NCBI GenBank assembly: GCA_034409055.1
Contig: DAOUMU010000211.1
Span: forward strand, 1 to 29,190
Direction of reading: 5' to 3'
DNA: 29,190 nucleotides
From: DAOUMU01 sp034409055
GTDB taxonomy: Bacteria > Chloroflexota > Anaerolineae > 4572-78 > J111
The notes beneath the pieces are model-generated. The model saw nothing but the letters and a program-made list of their open reading frames with translations. It was not told where the DNA came from and searched no databases. The first letter of the stretch is position 1. Every line of letters begins with the position of its first letter. The position numbers and the translations under genes are program-made. Of this stretch, positions 1-7,781 are shown piece after piece.

Positions 1-577
1 CATAGCTCCTGTCTGCGGCCTCCGCCTCCATCACCAGATAGCCTGATATCAAATCCATCAACACCAACACCAGCTTGTCGTTGAACCACGTTTCGTCTCC
101 ACTGCCCACTATCTCTCGCCCTGCTCCTTTTTGTCTTTGTTTCTCCTCCTGTATCTGCCCAAATCCGGCCAATAGTGCTTCCATCTTTCTCATCATTGTC
201 CGCAACGCGCTCGGCGAAACGCCCACATGGCTATTTATTCGTATCAGCTTGAAAAACTCCGATATCCGCTCTGCCCCCTGGTTGCCCTTCATTCCAAATA
301 CATACAGTGTACCGATGACCAATAGGCACAACCAGGCTTGTCCCGCCTCTGTTTCCCAAAATTGTGATTCTGGATACTTGTTCCTGCTGGACAAGGCCGC
401 CAGACTGCGGGCCACACTGTCCTTTGTCAGTCCGACCGCTTTGGCTATCTCGCGCAATGACTGCCGGCCAAACTCGGTGATGTTGGCAAATACCTGACTA
501 TCTCGACTGCGAACGGTTGCGGCGATACTAATCTCTGCTCCTCGTTTTGAGATTGTTTGGAGCAGTAGTTTGCTACC
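1..577 (-). CDS. Transposase-like HTH/DDE protein, cut by window edge
   Basis: An open minus-strand frame runs from an in-frame TGA at 578-580 to the window edge. It begins with a helix-turn-helix segment (REIAKAVGLTKDSVARSLAA), followed by a conserved middle (FGMKGNQGAERISEFFKLIR) and a GDETWF motif with a following VLVLMDLISGYLVMEA strand. The last part resembles the first catalytic Asp region of an RNase H-fold (DDE) transposase, similar to the DUF6399-type transposases I recall from cyanobacteria and Chloroflexi. No ATG lies at the 5' end of this frame. An ATG at 597-599 is in another frame, so the gene may carry a frameshift or use a non-standard start. The C-terminus, with the remaining catalytic residues, lies outside the window. 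The family is recognised from memory; partial status is seen directly. Confidence 0.6.
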
Positions 578-643
578 TCAATCCACATTGCGCAACTATG
601 TCAATGGGCCAAAGTGTCGCGGGTTAAGTGGATAGCCGAAATC

Positions 644-677
644 AAAAAGCCCCGACCACTATTGGTCGGTGCTTTTT
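644..677. terminator. Bidirectional intrinsic terminator
   Basis: CCGACCA (652-658) pairs with TGGTCGG (663-669) around a CTAT loop. The stem is extended by AAAAAGC on the left and GCTTTTT on the right with one mismatch. The A-run and T-run make it usable from both strands. It lies just past the end of the broken minus-strand gene at 699-1252 and is probably its terminator. Confidence 0.75.
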
Positions 678-698
678 CTTTAGGACCGGGCCGGGAAA

Positions 699-1252
699 TT
701 ACGGCGGCGAAACGCCAACCACCGCCCAATCCTCAGACCGGTAACTCTCCGGACCGTAGTTGATCGAACGCTGCCATAGTTGGCCGTTGACGATGGTTTG
801 GAGGATCAAGACGAAGCCGGGGTCGCTGGGGAACTCGTAGGTGTCAATCCGCAGCCGGTACCGGGTCAGGCCGGGCAGTTCGGCGCCAGCCACAGGTCAT
901 AACCGATTTCGTTTTGGTCACTGGAGCCGACGCCCAGGTTGTCGGGGGCCAGGCTGGTTTCTTGGGGCCAGACATATTGAGGAATGTTGGGATAACAACG
1001 GATCCAAGGATTAAACGGATAAAATCTGGCGAAAAAATCCGGTTCATCCTCTGAGCCGCTGTTATATTGGTCACCCATACCAAAATATGGCGGTCCACAG
1101 GTCCGGGGTGGAGGTGATTACATCCTACGGGTCAGGGAAGATCCAGACGGCCTCGTTGAAATTGAAGAAAAACTGCATCACTCGGATCTGCAATTCAGAC
1201 TGCACAGGCGTCAACGTTGTTGAAAAAATTGTCGCTGTCAAGGCGTAAGCGC
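699..1252 (-). pseudogene. Broken gene of unknown function
   Basis: Three reading segments on the minus strand join into one protein only if lesions are corrected. The first, from about 1250, contains LTATIFSTTLTPVQSELQ and ends ...AVWIFPDP at a TAG (1125-1127). The same frame continues past that stop as DVITSTPDLWTAIFWYG. It then shifts near 1072 into DQYNSGSEDEPDFFARFYPF... and shifts again near 880-900 into a segment ending EDWAVVGVSPP at 699. One stop and two frameshifts suggest decay, though sequencing error could explain some. It follows the glycosidase stop directly and was probably co-transcribed with it. The product is rich in aromatic residues and has no family I recognise. Confidence 0.6.
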
Positions 1253-2134
1253 CTACTCACCCTCCGGCAGGGCATAGATACCCAAATGGTTCGCCACCGG
1301 GCGTTGGCGCATGGGGAGGCGGGTATGAATGGGGGCGTTGAGGGTACGGGGTCGCCAGGAACCCTGCCTCACCAACGTGGTTGAACCACCCCCGTCAAGG
1401 TTCAGGGCGGTGTCGGCACCCACCTCGACGGCAATCCCGGCCAGTTCGACCAGGCTCACCCCTTCACTATAGTTCGTCTGGCGACCGTCCACGACAATCA
1501 GCCATAAGGTCTGGCCGGCCTCGTCGATGGCCACTGCCGTGCGGGGATGCAGGTTTTTGTAATAGGCCCTATCTTCAAGGGTAACAGGTACCCCACCTGC
1601 AACCAGGATCACATTGCCGGCTATGGCCTGGGATGTATCGGCCGGGCAGTTGATTGGATTGATTTGGGCATGACCGTTGGTTGCAATACACAGAACCGGC
1701 AGTCTCGAATCGCTGGTTGAGTAGGTCACCCCATTGGAGATGGCCAGGCCGGTCACGTCGACCGGGTCGCCGCTGTGGGGGTAATAATCCCAGGGGGTGT
1801 TTGAGTGGAAGGGTTTAAAGAAACCCCCATTGATGGCCAGTTGCAGGTCAAACGCGGTCAAAAACTCCGAGGTGGTTCGGGCCGGCACCTCCATGCCCCC
1901 AATGGCTTCGCCTGGGGTGACCAGCACCCTCACGCCCGGTGCGGTCAGGTCGATGGTCACCAGGTGTACTACGAGCGGGCGAGGTACCTGGCGAGCATCA
2001 CGGACGTAAGTGACGCCTTGAAACAGTTCCAAGACCTGGTCGGTTCGGGACGGACGCAGCAGGTGGGGCGAGAACGGCAGGAGGAGTAAGAGTAACCCCA
2101 ATAATACTAAGCTGATGGTCACGTAACGTTTCAT
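1253..2134 (-). CDS. Membrane-anchored phosphodiester glycosidase (NAGPA family)
   Basis: 293-residue protein with an N-terminal membrane anchor or signal (residues about 4-20, very Leu-rich) followed by an extracytoplasmic NAGPA/DUF2233-type domain. Recognisable family signatures are AINGGFF, HPRTAVAID, LIVVDGRQ, and the near-terminal LNLDGGGSTTLV. Members hydrolyse or act on phosphodiester-linked sugars, and in bacteria they are often linked to exopolysaccharide or cell-wall glycans; the substrate here is not known. The chosen start is the ATG at 2132-2134 (MKRYVT). A longer frame to 2170 would read through the terminator hairpin at 2155-2187, which makes that start unlikely. No strong Shine-Dalgarno is seen. 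tRNA-Val lies upstream and a decayed gene lies immediately downstream. Confidence 0.88.
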   Translation of the reverse strand: MKRYVTISLVLLGLLLLLLPFSPHLLRPSRTDQVLELFQGVTYVRDARQVPRPLVVHLVTIDLTAPGVRVLVTPGEAIGGMEVPARTTSEFLTAFDLQLAINGGFFKPFHSNTPWDYYPHSGDPVDVTGLAISNGVTYSTSDSRLPVLCIATNGHAQINPINCPADTSQAIAGNVILVAGGVPVTLEDRAYYKNLHPRTAVAIDEAGQTLWLIVVDGRQTNYSEGVSLVELAGIAVEVGADTALNLDGGGSTTLVRQGSWRPRTLNAPIHTRLPMRQRPVANHLGIYALPEGE

Positions 2135-2154
2135 CAGAGATCGCCGGAGCAACG

Positions 2155-2187
2155 AAAAAGCTGTCCCCACAACCAGGACAGCTTTTT
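2155..2187. terminator. Terminator of tRNA-Val; sets the next start
   Basis: AAAAAGCTGTCC (2155-2166) pairs perfectly with GGACAGCTTTTT (2176-2187) around a 9-nt loop. On the minus strand it lies 12 nt beyond the tRNA 3' end and just before the ATG of the glycosidase. It is probably the tRNA terminator and argues against the longer glycosidase start. Confidence 0.85.
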
Positions 2188-2199
2188 TATTTAGATGGC

Positions 2200-2276
2200 T
2201 GGTGGGCGGTACAAGACTCGAACTTGTGACCTCCTCGGTGTAAGCGAGGCGCTCTAGCCAACTGAGCTAACCGCCC
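2200..2276 (-). tRNA. tRNA-Val (anticodon UAC)
   Basis: A full cloverleaf reads on the minus strand. The acceptor stem GGGCGGT pairs with ACCGCCC; the D arm is GCTC..GAGC; the anticodon stem CCTCG/CGAGG encloses loop CTTACAC, giving anticodon TAC (Val, GUA codons). The T arm is ACAAG-TTCGAGT-CTTGT. The discriminator is A and CCA is encoded (2200-2202). Length with CCA is 77 nt. Confidence 0.97.
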
Positions 2277-2330
2277 ATGTTAACTAAATTATACAGAAGC
2301 GTGGAAGATTGGTCAAGTAGGGGAATGGGC

Positions 2331-2354
2331 GAATGATGAATGATGAATGATGAA
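2331..2354. repeat. 7-bp tandem repeat (GAATGAT)n
   Basis: Three full copies of GAATGAT plus a partial copy (GAAG), directly upstream of the promoter region of the glycosidase gene at 2421. It belongs to the heptamer-style short repeats seen elsewhere in the window (5745-5779, 7714-7734, 27393-27465), which differ in sequence but share the 7-bp period. Confidence 0.75.
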
Positions 2355-2378
2355 GGGTGAATCTTTTACGGGTCACTT

Positions 2379-2407
2379 TTGCTCCTCGTTTGTCCTTACA
2401 GTACAAT
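2379..2407 (+). promoter_or_regulatory. Promoter of the 2421 gene, near-leaderless
   Basis: TACAAT (2402-2407) is a good -10. TTGCTC (2379-2384) lies 17 bp upstream as a weak -35. Transcription would start near 2414, only about 7 nt before the ATG at 2421, leaving no room for a ribosome binding site. Confidence 0.5.
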
Positions 2408-2420
2408 GCTGGGCCGAGCT

Positions 2421-4184
2421 ATGAAATTTAAGATTCAGTCCTTGAAATTGAAAATTCTGCTTATCATCCTGGGCCTGCTGTTCATTGGGGGAGGGCTGCT
2501 GTTGGTTCGCCGGCCAATCCAGGCGGTGCTTTTTAACCTGACCGGTGAGGAAGCGACCCTGCCTCAAATCTCCGGGGGGATCCAGTATGGGCTGACCCGT
2601 CTGCAGCCTCCGCTGCAAACTGCCGACGAGGAGCCGGTGCAGTACGCCGCTATGACCCCTTATGGGGTCAATACCTTTTTGCAAAACGAGGTCGAGCCGC
2701 ACAAGCGGGAAGAAGCCATACGCTTGATTGCCGAAGCGGGGATCCAATGGATTCGGCAGGAGTTTGCCTGGGAGGACATCGAGATTCACGGCAAGGGCGA
2801 TTTTGAGGACCGCCGCCACGAGCCGCACAAGCCGGCCTGGGAAAAGTACGACCACATCGTCGACCTGGCCGAAAAGTATGACCTCAAAATTATGGCCCGT
2901 CTCAGCAACCCCCCGGCCTGGACGCGAGCCCTGACCGATACGGTGGGCGCGTTTGCCCCGCCGGACGACCTGACCGATTACGGGGACTTTGTGCAGACGG
3001 TGGTCAGCCGCTACCGGGGCCGGATCCCGGCCTACCAGATTTGGAACGAGCCGAACATCTACCCGGAATGGGGCGAGTATCCCATCAGCGCCGAGGAATA
3101 CACCGCCCTGCTCAAAGAAGGCTACAGCCGGGTGAAAGCGGCCGACCCGGAGGCGATTGTGGTCATGGGGGCGCTGGCCGCCACCATCGAACTGGATCGT
3201 GTGCGCCGTTATGATGCCAACGGCGGGCTCATAAGTCCCGGCGGGCTGAGCGATGTCCTGTTTCTCCAGCAAATGTACCGGGCCGGGGCCGCTCCTTATT
3301 TCGACGTGCTGGCCATGCAGGGATACGGCCTGTGGAGCGGTCCCACCGACCGGCGCATGCAGCCCCGCGTGCTTAACTTTTCCCGGCCCCTGTACATCCG
3401 CGACGTGATGGTACGCAACGGCGATGCGCACAAGCCAATCTGGCTGAGCGAGTTGGGCTGGAACGTGGTGCCCCCGGAAAGCGGTATTCCCCCCGTCTAC
3501 GGACAGGTGACGCTGGAGCAGCAGGGGCGCTACGCCGTGCTGGCCTACGAGCGTATGCAGCGGGAGTGGCCCTGGCTGGGGGTCGGGTTTTACTGGTTTT
3601 TTAAGCAGGCCGACGACCGGGAGCGGGACAGTAATCCCCAATATTATTTTCGTATGGTCGAGCCGGATTTTACCCCCCTGCCTGTTTACCAGGCCATCAC
3701 CGAAAAGACGCACGAGCCAGCTATTATGTACCGGGGGTGGCACCAAGCCCATCATTGGGCCGTGACCTACCGGGGGGATTGGCCGGCGGTGCCGCATGAG
3801 CCGGCCACCTTTGGCGATGCCCTGGCCGGTCAAGCGGGCGACACCGTCATGTTCACTTTTGAGGGGAGCGGCCTGGATTTAGTGACCATTGGTGGGGGAA
3901 GGTTGCAGATACAGGTTGACCGGGCCGAGTCGATCGAACTTAACCTGAACGGCGAAACATCCCTGGCTAAAACCAACATTGCTCATGCTCTGCCCCAACG
4001 TCCCCACCAGGTCAGGCTGGAGGTTATTGAAGGGCCGGTGCTGATTGATGGCTATATCGTCGAGAGCCGGCCCAATCTACTCCTCAATCACGCCGGCAGC
4101 GCCATTATGGTGTTGGCGGCACTGGTGGGCGTGTGGGTCTTGTGGCAGCAGCGGAAAGAGAGTATCTTCTCAAAAATAGCGTAG
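2421..4184 (+). CDS. Clan GH-A glycoside hydrolase (GH39/GH5-like), membrane-anchored
   Basis: 587-residue protein from the ATG at 2421. Residues about 11-29 form a membrane segment, residues about 75-460 a TIM-barrel glycosidase, then a beta-rich C-terminal domain and a second membrane segment near 556-575. The barrel carries the two clan GH-A catalytic glutamates: YQIWNEPN (Glu210, acid/base) and IWLSELGW (Glu344, nucleophile). WNEPN with NPPAW upstream resembles GH39 and related xylosidase or cellulase-like families; the exact substrate cannot be read. With helices at both ends the catalytic domain most likely faces outward. The gene precedes two glycosyltransferases on the same strand, so it may trim the polysaccharide they help make. 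The 14 residues upstream of the chosen ATG in the open frame are polar junk-like and precede the predicted transcription start, so I excluded them. Confidence 0.85.
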   Translation: MKFKIQSLKLKILLIILGLLFIGGGLLLVRRPIQAVLFNLTGEEATLPQISGGIQYGLTRLQPPLQTADEEPVQYAAMTPYGVNTFLQNEVEPHKREEAIRLIAEAGIQWIRQEFAWEDIEIHGKGDFEDRRHEPHKPAWEKYDHIVDLAEKYDLKIMARLSNPPAWTRALTDTVGAFAPPDDLTDYGDFVQTVVSRYRGRIPAYQIWNEPNIYPEWGEYPISAEEYTALLKEGYSRVKAADPEAIVVMGALAATIELDRVRRYDANGGLISPGGLSDVLFLQQMYRAGAAPYFDVLAMQGYGLWSGPTDRRMQPRVLNFSRPLYIRDVMVRNGDAHKPIWLSELGWNVVPPESGIPPVYGQVTLEQQGRYAVLAYERMQREWPWLGVGFYWFFKQADDRERDSNPQYYFRMVEPDFTPLPVYQAITEKTHEPAIMYRGWHQAHHWAVTYRGDWPAVPHEPATFGDALAGQAGDTVMFTFEGSGLDLVTIGGGRLQIQVDRAESIELNLNGETSLAKTNIAHALPQRPHQVRLEVIEGPVLIDGYIVESRPNLLLNHAGSAIMVLAALVGVWVLWQQRKESIFSKIA

Positions 4185-4294
4185 AAACGCCAAATATGAT
4201 ACCATTGCCGGGTTGTGGTTGACGCTTTACGCTGTAAAGGTAATGGCGACCGATACCAACGAATCATTCTAAACCATATTGAAGGACTATCGCA

Positions 4295-5056
4295 ATGTCA
4301 GATACTACATCCTCTGATAAACCTATCGCAGATCAGCCCCCCTTTCTCTCGGTGATTATTCCGGCTTACAACGAAGAGCGACGGTTGGCCGAAAGGCTGA
4401 AGGAGGTTATGGAATATTTCGTTGTTCAGGACTATTCTTATGAAGTGATCCTGGTCGATGATGGGAGTACGGACCGTACCGCTGAGATTGTCAAAACCCT
4501 GGAAAAAGAGTACGACAAGTTACAATTGCTGAGAGTTGTTCACGGTGGTAAAGGGCACGCCTGTAAACAGGGTATCCTGGCCAGCCGTGGCCAGTGGCTG
4601 TTTCTTTCCGATTCTGACCTGTCAATGCCGATTAAAGATTTCGCCAAGTTCGTCCCCCTGCTCCAAGGTGACAACCACATTGTGATCGCTTCCCGCGAGG
4701 TGCCGGGGGCACGCCGCTATGGTGAGCCGGGCTATCGCCACCTGATGGGCCGGGTCTTCAACTGGGTGGTGCGGGTCCTGGCGGTGCATGGCATTCACGA
4801 TACCCAGTGCGGGTTTAAGTGCTTTCGCGCGGACGTGGCCCGGGAAATCTTCAGCGTACAAACGATCAACGGCTGGGGCTTCGACGTCGAAATTTTGTTC
4901 GTGGCCCAGAAGCGAGGCTACCGGATCGTGGAAGTGCCCATTGACTGGCATTATCGCAGCCACAGTAAGATCAAGCCGGTTCAAGACGCGATCAACATGT
5001 TCCGTGAAGTATGGCAGATACGCCTGAATTATTGGCGGGGCTATTACGATAAGTGA
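4295..5056 (+). CDS. GT2 glycosyltransferase, dolichyl-P-glucosyltransferase-like
   Basis: 253-residue GT-A fold enzyme without membrane segments. Motifs are SVIIPAYNEERRL (residues 19-31), VDDGSTDRT (54-62), HGGKGHACKQG (83-93) and the DxD-type SDSDLSMP (105-112). GGKG plus DTQCGFKCF and the late WGFDVEILF match the ALG5/DPM1-type subgroup that moves glucose or mannose from a nucleotide sugar to a polyprenyl phosphate on the cytoplasmic face. AAGGAC lies 9 nt before the ATG and supports the start. The next gene, a GT39 transferase starting 8-41 nt later, would use such a polyprenyl-phosphate sugar as donor; this adjacency supports the role by inference. Confidence 0.9.
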   Translation: MSDTTSSDKPIADQPPFLSVIIPAYNEERRLAERLKEVMEYFVVQDYSYEVILVDDGSTDRTAEIVKTLEKEYDKLQLLRVVHGGKGHACKQGILASRGQWLFLSDSDLSMPIKDFAKFVPLLQGDNHIVIASREVPGARRYGEPGYRHLMGRVFNWVVRVLAVHGIHDTQCGFKCFRADVAREIFSVQTINGWGFDVEILFVAQKRGYRIVEVPIDWHYRSHSKIKPVQDAINMFREVWQIRLNYWRGYYDK

Positions 5057-5063
5057 TGATGCT

Positions 5064-7673
5064 TTGCCAGGTAAGGTAAAACTCAACACTCGACCCATGA
5101 TGTTAAACACGGAACTGGCCACAGGCAGCAGGCAACGCGCCACCCGACATTTCGCCCGACGTCTCACTGCCCCCTTAATTTTACTCCTGGCCGCCCTGCT
5201 CCGCTTTTATCAACTGTCCGGCCAATCCCTCTGGGCTGATGAAGGCAACAGTGTAGCCCTGGTCCGGCCCGGCTTCGTCGAAATTGCCCGGCGAACCGCC
5301 TTGGATATTCACCCCCCCGGCTATTACTGGCTGCTCAAAATCTGGGTGTCGATTTTTGGCGAGAGTGAAATCGGGTTACGCTCGCTCTCGGTGGTGTTGG
5401 GCATTGCCCTGGTTTATCTGATTGTTGTATTGGGCACCTGGCTCTTTAACTCGCGGGTGGGATTGATCGCCGCTTTTATCGCTGCCCTTTCCCCGTTTCA
5501 AATCTACTATGCCCAGGAAGCCCGTATGTATATGCTGCTGGCCGTGCTGAGCAGCATGACCGTGCTGGTGACGCTTATCATTTTTAAGGGCTATTCAGCC
5601 GAAGGGAAGCGAAACACGTTCGCCGGGATCATTTATGTGTTAACCACCACCGCCGGATTATATACGCACTATGCCTATCCCCTCATCTTGTTGGTAGTCA
5701 ACGGGGTGGCCCTCAGCCAATTCTGGCCAAGCCGGCGCATCCACCGTTCATCGTTCACCATTCACCGTTTTTCATTCATTAACTGGCTTATCTTACAAAT
5801 CATGCCCCTGTTGCTCTACCTGCCCTGGCTGCCCATCGCCTGGCGGCAGATAACCACCTGGCCCTCGGAGAGACAGGGGGGCTCCTGGCTCAGCACTTTG
5901 TCAGAAATTTCAACCACGCTCCTGTTTGGTCTGTCCTGGCCCTTTGATCTGGAACTGGTGGCAGCGGTGGGGCTGGGAGGGGTGCTATTACTCACTGTGT
6001 GGTTTAGTCTCAATACAGATGAGACAGATAGGCAACGCCCAACAGGTTTTACGTTTCACGTCATTGGCCCTGGCCGTTCACGTTTCAGGGTTGAGCCTAA
6101 AACATTCGAACCATTCTATCTCCCTCTTATTCTGCTGTGGCTCTGGTTTTTGCTGCCGGTCACTCTGACCGTCCTGATCTTCACCCCGGCCTTTCTCAAA
6201 TTCCTGCTGGTGGCCGCGCCCCCTATGACCGTCATGTTGGCCCTGGTTATTGAATGGCTGGCCTCCGCTTTATTCCCGCCAGTAGGATTAGAGACCGGTA
6301 ACCAGGCTTCACGCCCCCCGCGTCATGCTTCACATATCACCGCTCAACCAACCTGGCCGGGATACCTGCTTGGCGGTGCTTTGCTGGCTATTTTAACCAG
6401 TGCCTCTGCCGTTTCCCTTTATCATTACTACACCAATCCCCGCTATGCTCGCGACAATTATCGGGGCATTGTCAACTTTATCAAGGCAGTGGGGCAGCCA
6501 GAAGACGCTATCATTTTAAACGCCGAGGGGCAGCAGGATGTGTTCAACTATTATTACGAGTGTGATCCGGTTCCGTCGATGCCGGTTTATTCTTTACCCC
6601 GCCAGCGTCCGCTGGATGAAGCAGCGACGTTGGCTGAGTTACAACAGATTGCCAATCGTGCTGACAAAGTCTATGCTGTTTATTGGGCCACCCAGCAAGC
6701 CGACCCTAACGGCCTGATTGAAGGGTGGCTGAACAGCCATCTCTTCAAAGCCACCGACGGGTGGTATGGCAACGTTCGCCTGGTTAGCTATGCCACCCCC
6801 CAAATCAGGGCTAGCCTGGCCCCAACGCCGGTTGATTATCAACTGGGGCCGCATATCCGCCTCACCGGCTATGCCCTCTCGACCGGCCAGGTGACGCCCG
6901 GCGATATTCTACAAGTAAGACTTATCTGGGAAACTAACACCCGCCTTACAGAAAATTTTAAGGTGTTTGCCCAGATTCTGGATCAGGCCAACCACCTGGT
7001 GGGGCAGAGAGACGCCCAACCGCTCACCGCCACCTCCCATTGGCCTGTGAATGAGCCGGTGGTCGATGACCACGGCATTTTCATTGAGCCGGGTACGCCG
7101 CCCGGCCGGCATCGGGTCATTGTCGGCTTATACGATAGTGTCACCGGTCAACGTTTGCCGGTTATCTCAGGGGAAATAAAGGGGGGTCAAGGCAGGGATT
7201 TTATTGAATTAGACGAAGTAGAAATTGTTCGCCCGACTACTCTGCTTCCGCTTGAAGCCTTTAAGATGCAGGTGCCGCTAAATACGCCCATGCTTGAGGT
7301 GGTTTTGCTGGGCTACGACCTGTACAAAGTGGGACACCGCTCGACGCCAGACACCCCCCTCCACGCCGGTGATCCCTTACATCTGGTCGCGTACTGGACC
7401 CCCCGCCGGCCGGTACGTTGGCTAGAAGATCAACTGTTTATTCAGGTGATCACCCATAAGGGTCGGTCCAGTGGTCTATTTGTCACCCGCCATCCTGCCG
7501 GTACAGATTACTCTATCAAGGAATGGCAGCCGGGTGAGATTATTCGGGCGCAGTACGATCTCTTTTTGAACAACCTGGAGCCAGGTACCTACCGTCTGGC
7601 CCTCACCTTAGGAGTGAACCAGAGTGCCATGCGGCCAGTCGTAGCCGTAACCAAACCATTTCGGGTAGAGTAG
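5064..7673 (+). CDS. GT39-family integral membrane glycosyltransferase
   Basis: Up to 869 residues. The first half is a multi-pass membrane domain of the ArnT/PMT type with the acidic motif SLWADEGNS (Asp59, Glu60) in the first outer loop, DIHPPGYY and YYAQEARMYML, all typical of GT39. The second half (about 580-869) is a soluble two-part beta-rich domain likely outside the membrane. These enzymes transfer a sugar from a lipid-phosphate donor to lipid, protein or glycan, and the preceding GT2 gene could make that donor. The start is uncertain: TTG at 5064 is 8 nt after the previous stop, while ATG codons at 5097 and 5100 are plausible and neither has a clear Shine-Dalgarno. Unusually, the coding sequence holds stretches resembling 7-bp intergenic repeats (5745-5779 and about 6047-6088), adding polar residues between membrane segments without breaking the frame. 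Confidence 0.88.
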   Translation: MPGKVKLNTRPMMLNTELATGSRQRATRHFARRLTAPLILLLAALLRFYQLSGQSLWADEGNSVALVRPGFVEIARRTALDIHPPGYYWLLKIWVSIFGESEIGLRSLSVVLGIALVYLIVVLGTWLFNSRVGLIAAFIAALSPFQIYYAQEARMYMLLAVLSSMTVLVTLIIFKGYSAEGKRNTFAGIIYVLTTTAGLYTHYAYPLILLVVNGVALSQFWPSRRIHRSSFTIHRFSFINWLILQIMPLLLYLPWLPIAWRQITTWPSERQGGSWLSTLSEISTTLLFGLSWPFDLELVAAVGLGGVLLLTVWFSLNTDETDRQRPTGFTFHVIGPGRSRFRVEPKTFEPFYLPLILLWLWFLLPVTLTVLIFTPAFLKFLLVAAPPMTVMLALVIEWLASALFPPVGLETGNQASRPPRHASHITAQPTWPGYLLGGALLAILTSASAVSLYHYYTNPRYARDNYRGIVNFIKAVGQPEDAIILNAEGQQDVFNYYYECDPVPSMPVYSLPRQRPLDEAATLAELQQIANRADKVYAVYWATQQADPNGLIEGWLNSHLFKATDGWYGNVRLVSYATPQIRASLAPTPVDYQLGPHIRLTGYALSTGQVTPGDILQVRLIWETNTRLTENFKVFAQILDQANHLVGQRDAQPLTATSHWPVNEPVVDDHGIFIEPGTPPGRHRVIVGLYDSVTGQRLPVISGEIKGGQGRDFIELDEVEIVRPTTLLPLEAFKMQVPLNTPMLEVVLLGYDLYKVGHRSTPDTPLHAGDPLHLVAYWTPRRPVRWLEDQLFIQVITHKGRSSGLFVTRHPAGTDYSIKEWQPGEIIRAQYDLFLNNLEPGTYRLALTLGVNQSAMRPVVAVTKPFRVE
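5745..5779. repeat. Heptamer repeat array inside a coding sequence
   Basis: Five consecutive 7-mers read CGTTCAT, CGTTCAC, CATTCAC, CGTTTTT, CATTCAT. They encode the polar HRSSFTIHRFSF stretch in the GT39 protein between membrane segments. The style matches the intergenic 7-bp arrays. Confidence 0.65.
6047..6088. repeat. Second heptamer-like relic in the GT39 gene
   Basis: TTTTACG-TTTCACG followed by two unrelated 7-mers and CGTTCAC-GTTTCAG. TTTTACG units also occur in the intergenic array at 27437-27465. It is more degenerate than the array at 5745. Confidence 0.4.
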
Positions 7674-7713
7674 AGCGTGGAACGGAAAGCATAGCGCGTA
7701 AAATTTGCCTCCA

Positions 7714-7734
7714 CGCAACACGCAACACGTCACT
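7714..7734. repeat. Short heptamer array between convergent genes
   Basis: CGCAACA, CGCAACA, CGTCACT in tandem in the 108-bp gap between the convergent GT39 and SH3b genes. No terminator hairpin is evident in this gap. Confidence 0.55.
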
Positions 7735-7781
7735 TAGCATATGGGTTTACATAGCCATGGGGTAACATTGACGAACCGGCC

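Noticed and set aside
75..497. Plus-strand frame of 140 codons
   Set aside because: It is the shadow of the minus-strand transposase-like gene; its translation shows no motif.
2373..3833. Long minus-strand open frame of 486 codons
   Set aside because: It lies antisense across the glycosidase gene, is rich in Pro/Val/His/Gln as GC-rich shadow frames are, and shows no domain. The plus strand has clear catalytic motifs.
4219..4247. Promoter for the GT2 gene at 4295 (TTGACG box)
   Set aside because: The -35 is good, but at 16-17 bp only TAATGG or AATGGC is found, and the stretch resembles a heptamer relic. The gene may simply be read from upstream.
5745..5779. CRISPR array
   Set aside because: The repeat unit is 7 bp with no spacers. 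No CRISPR array or cas gene was seen in the window.
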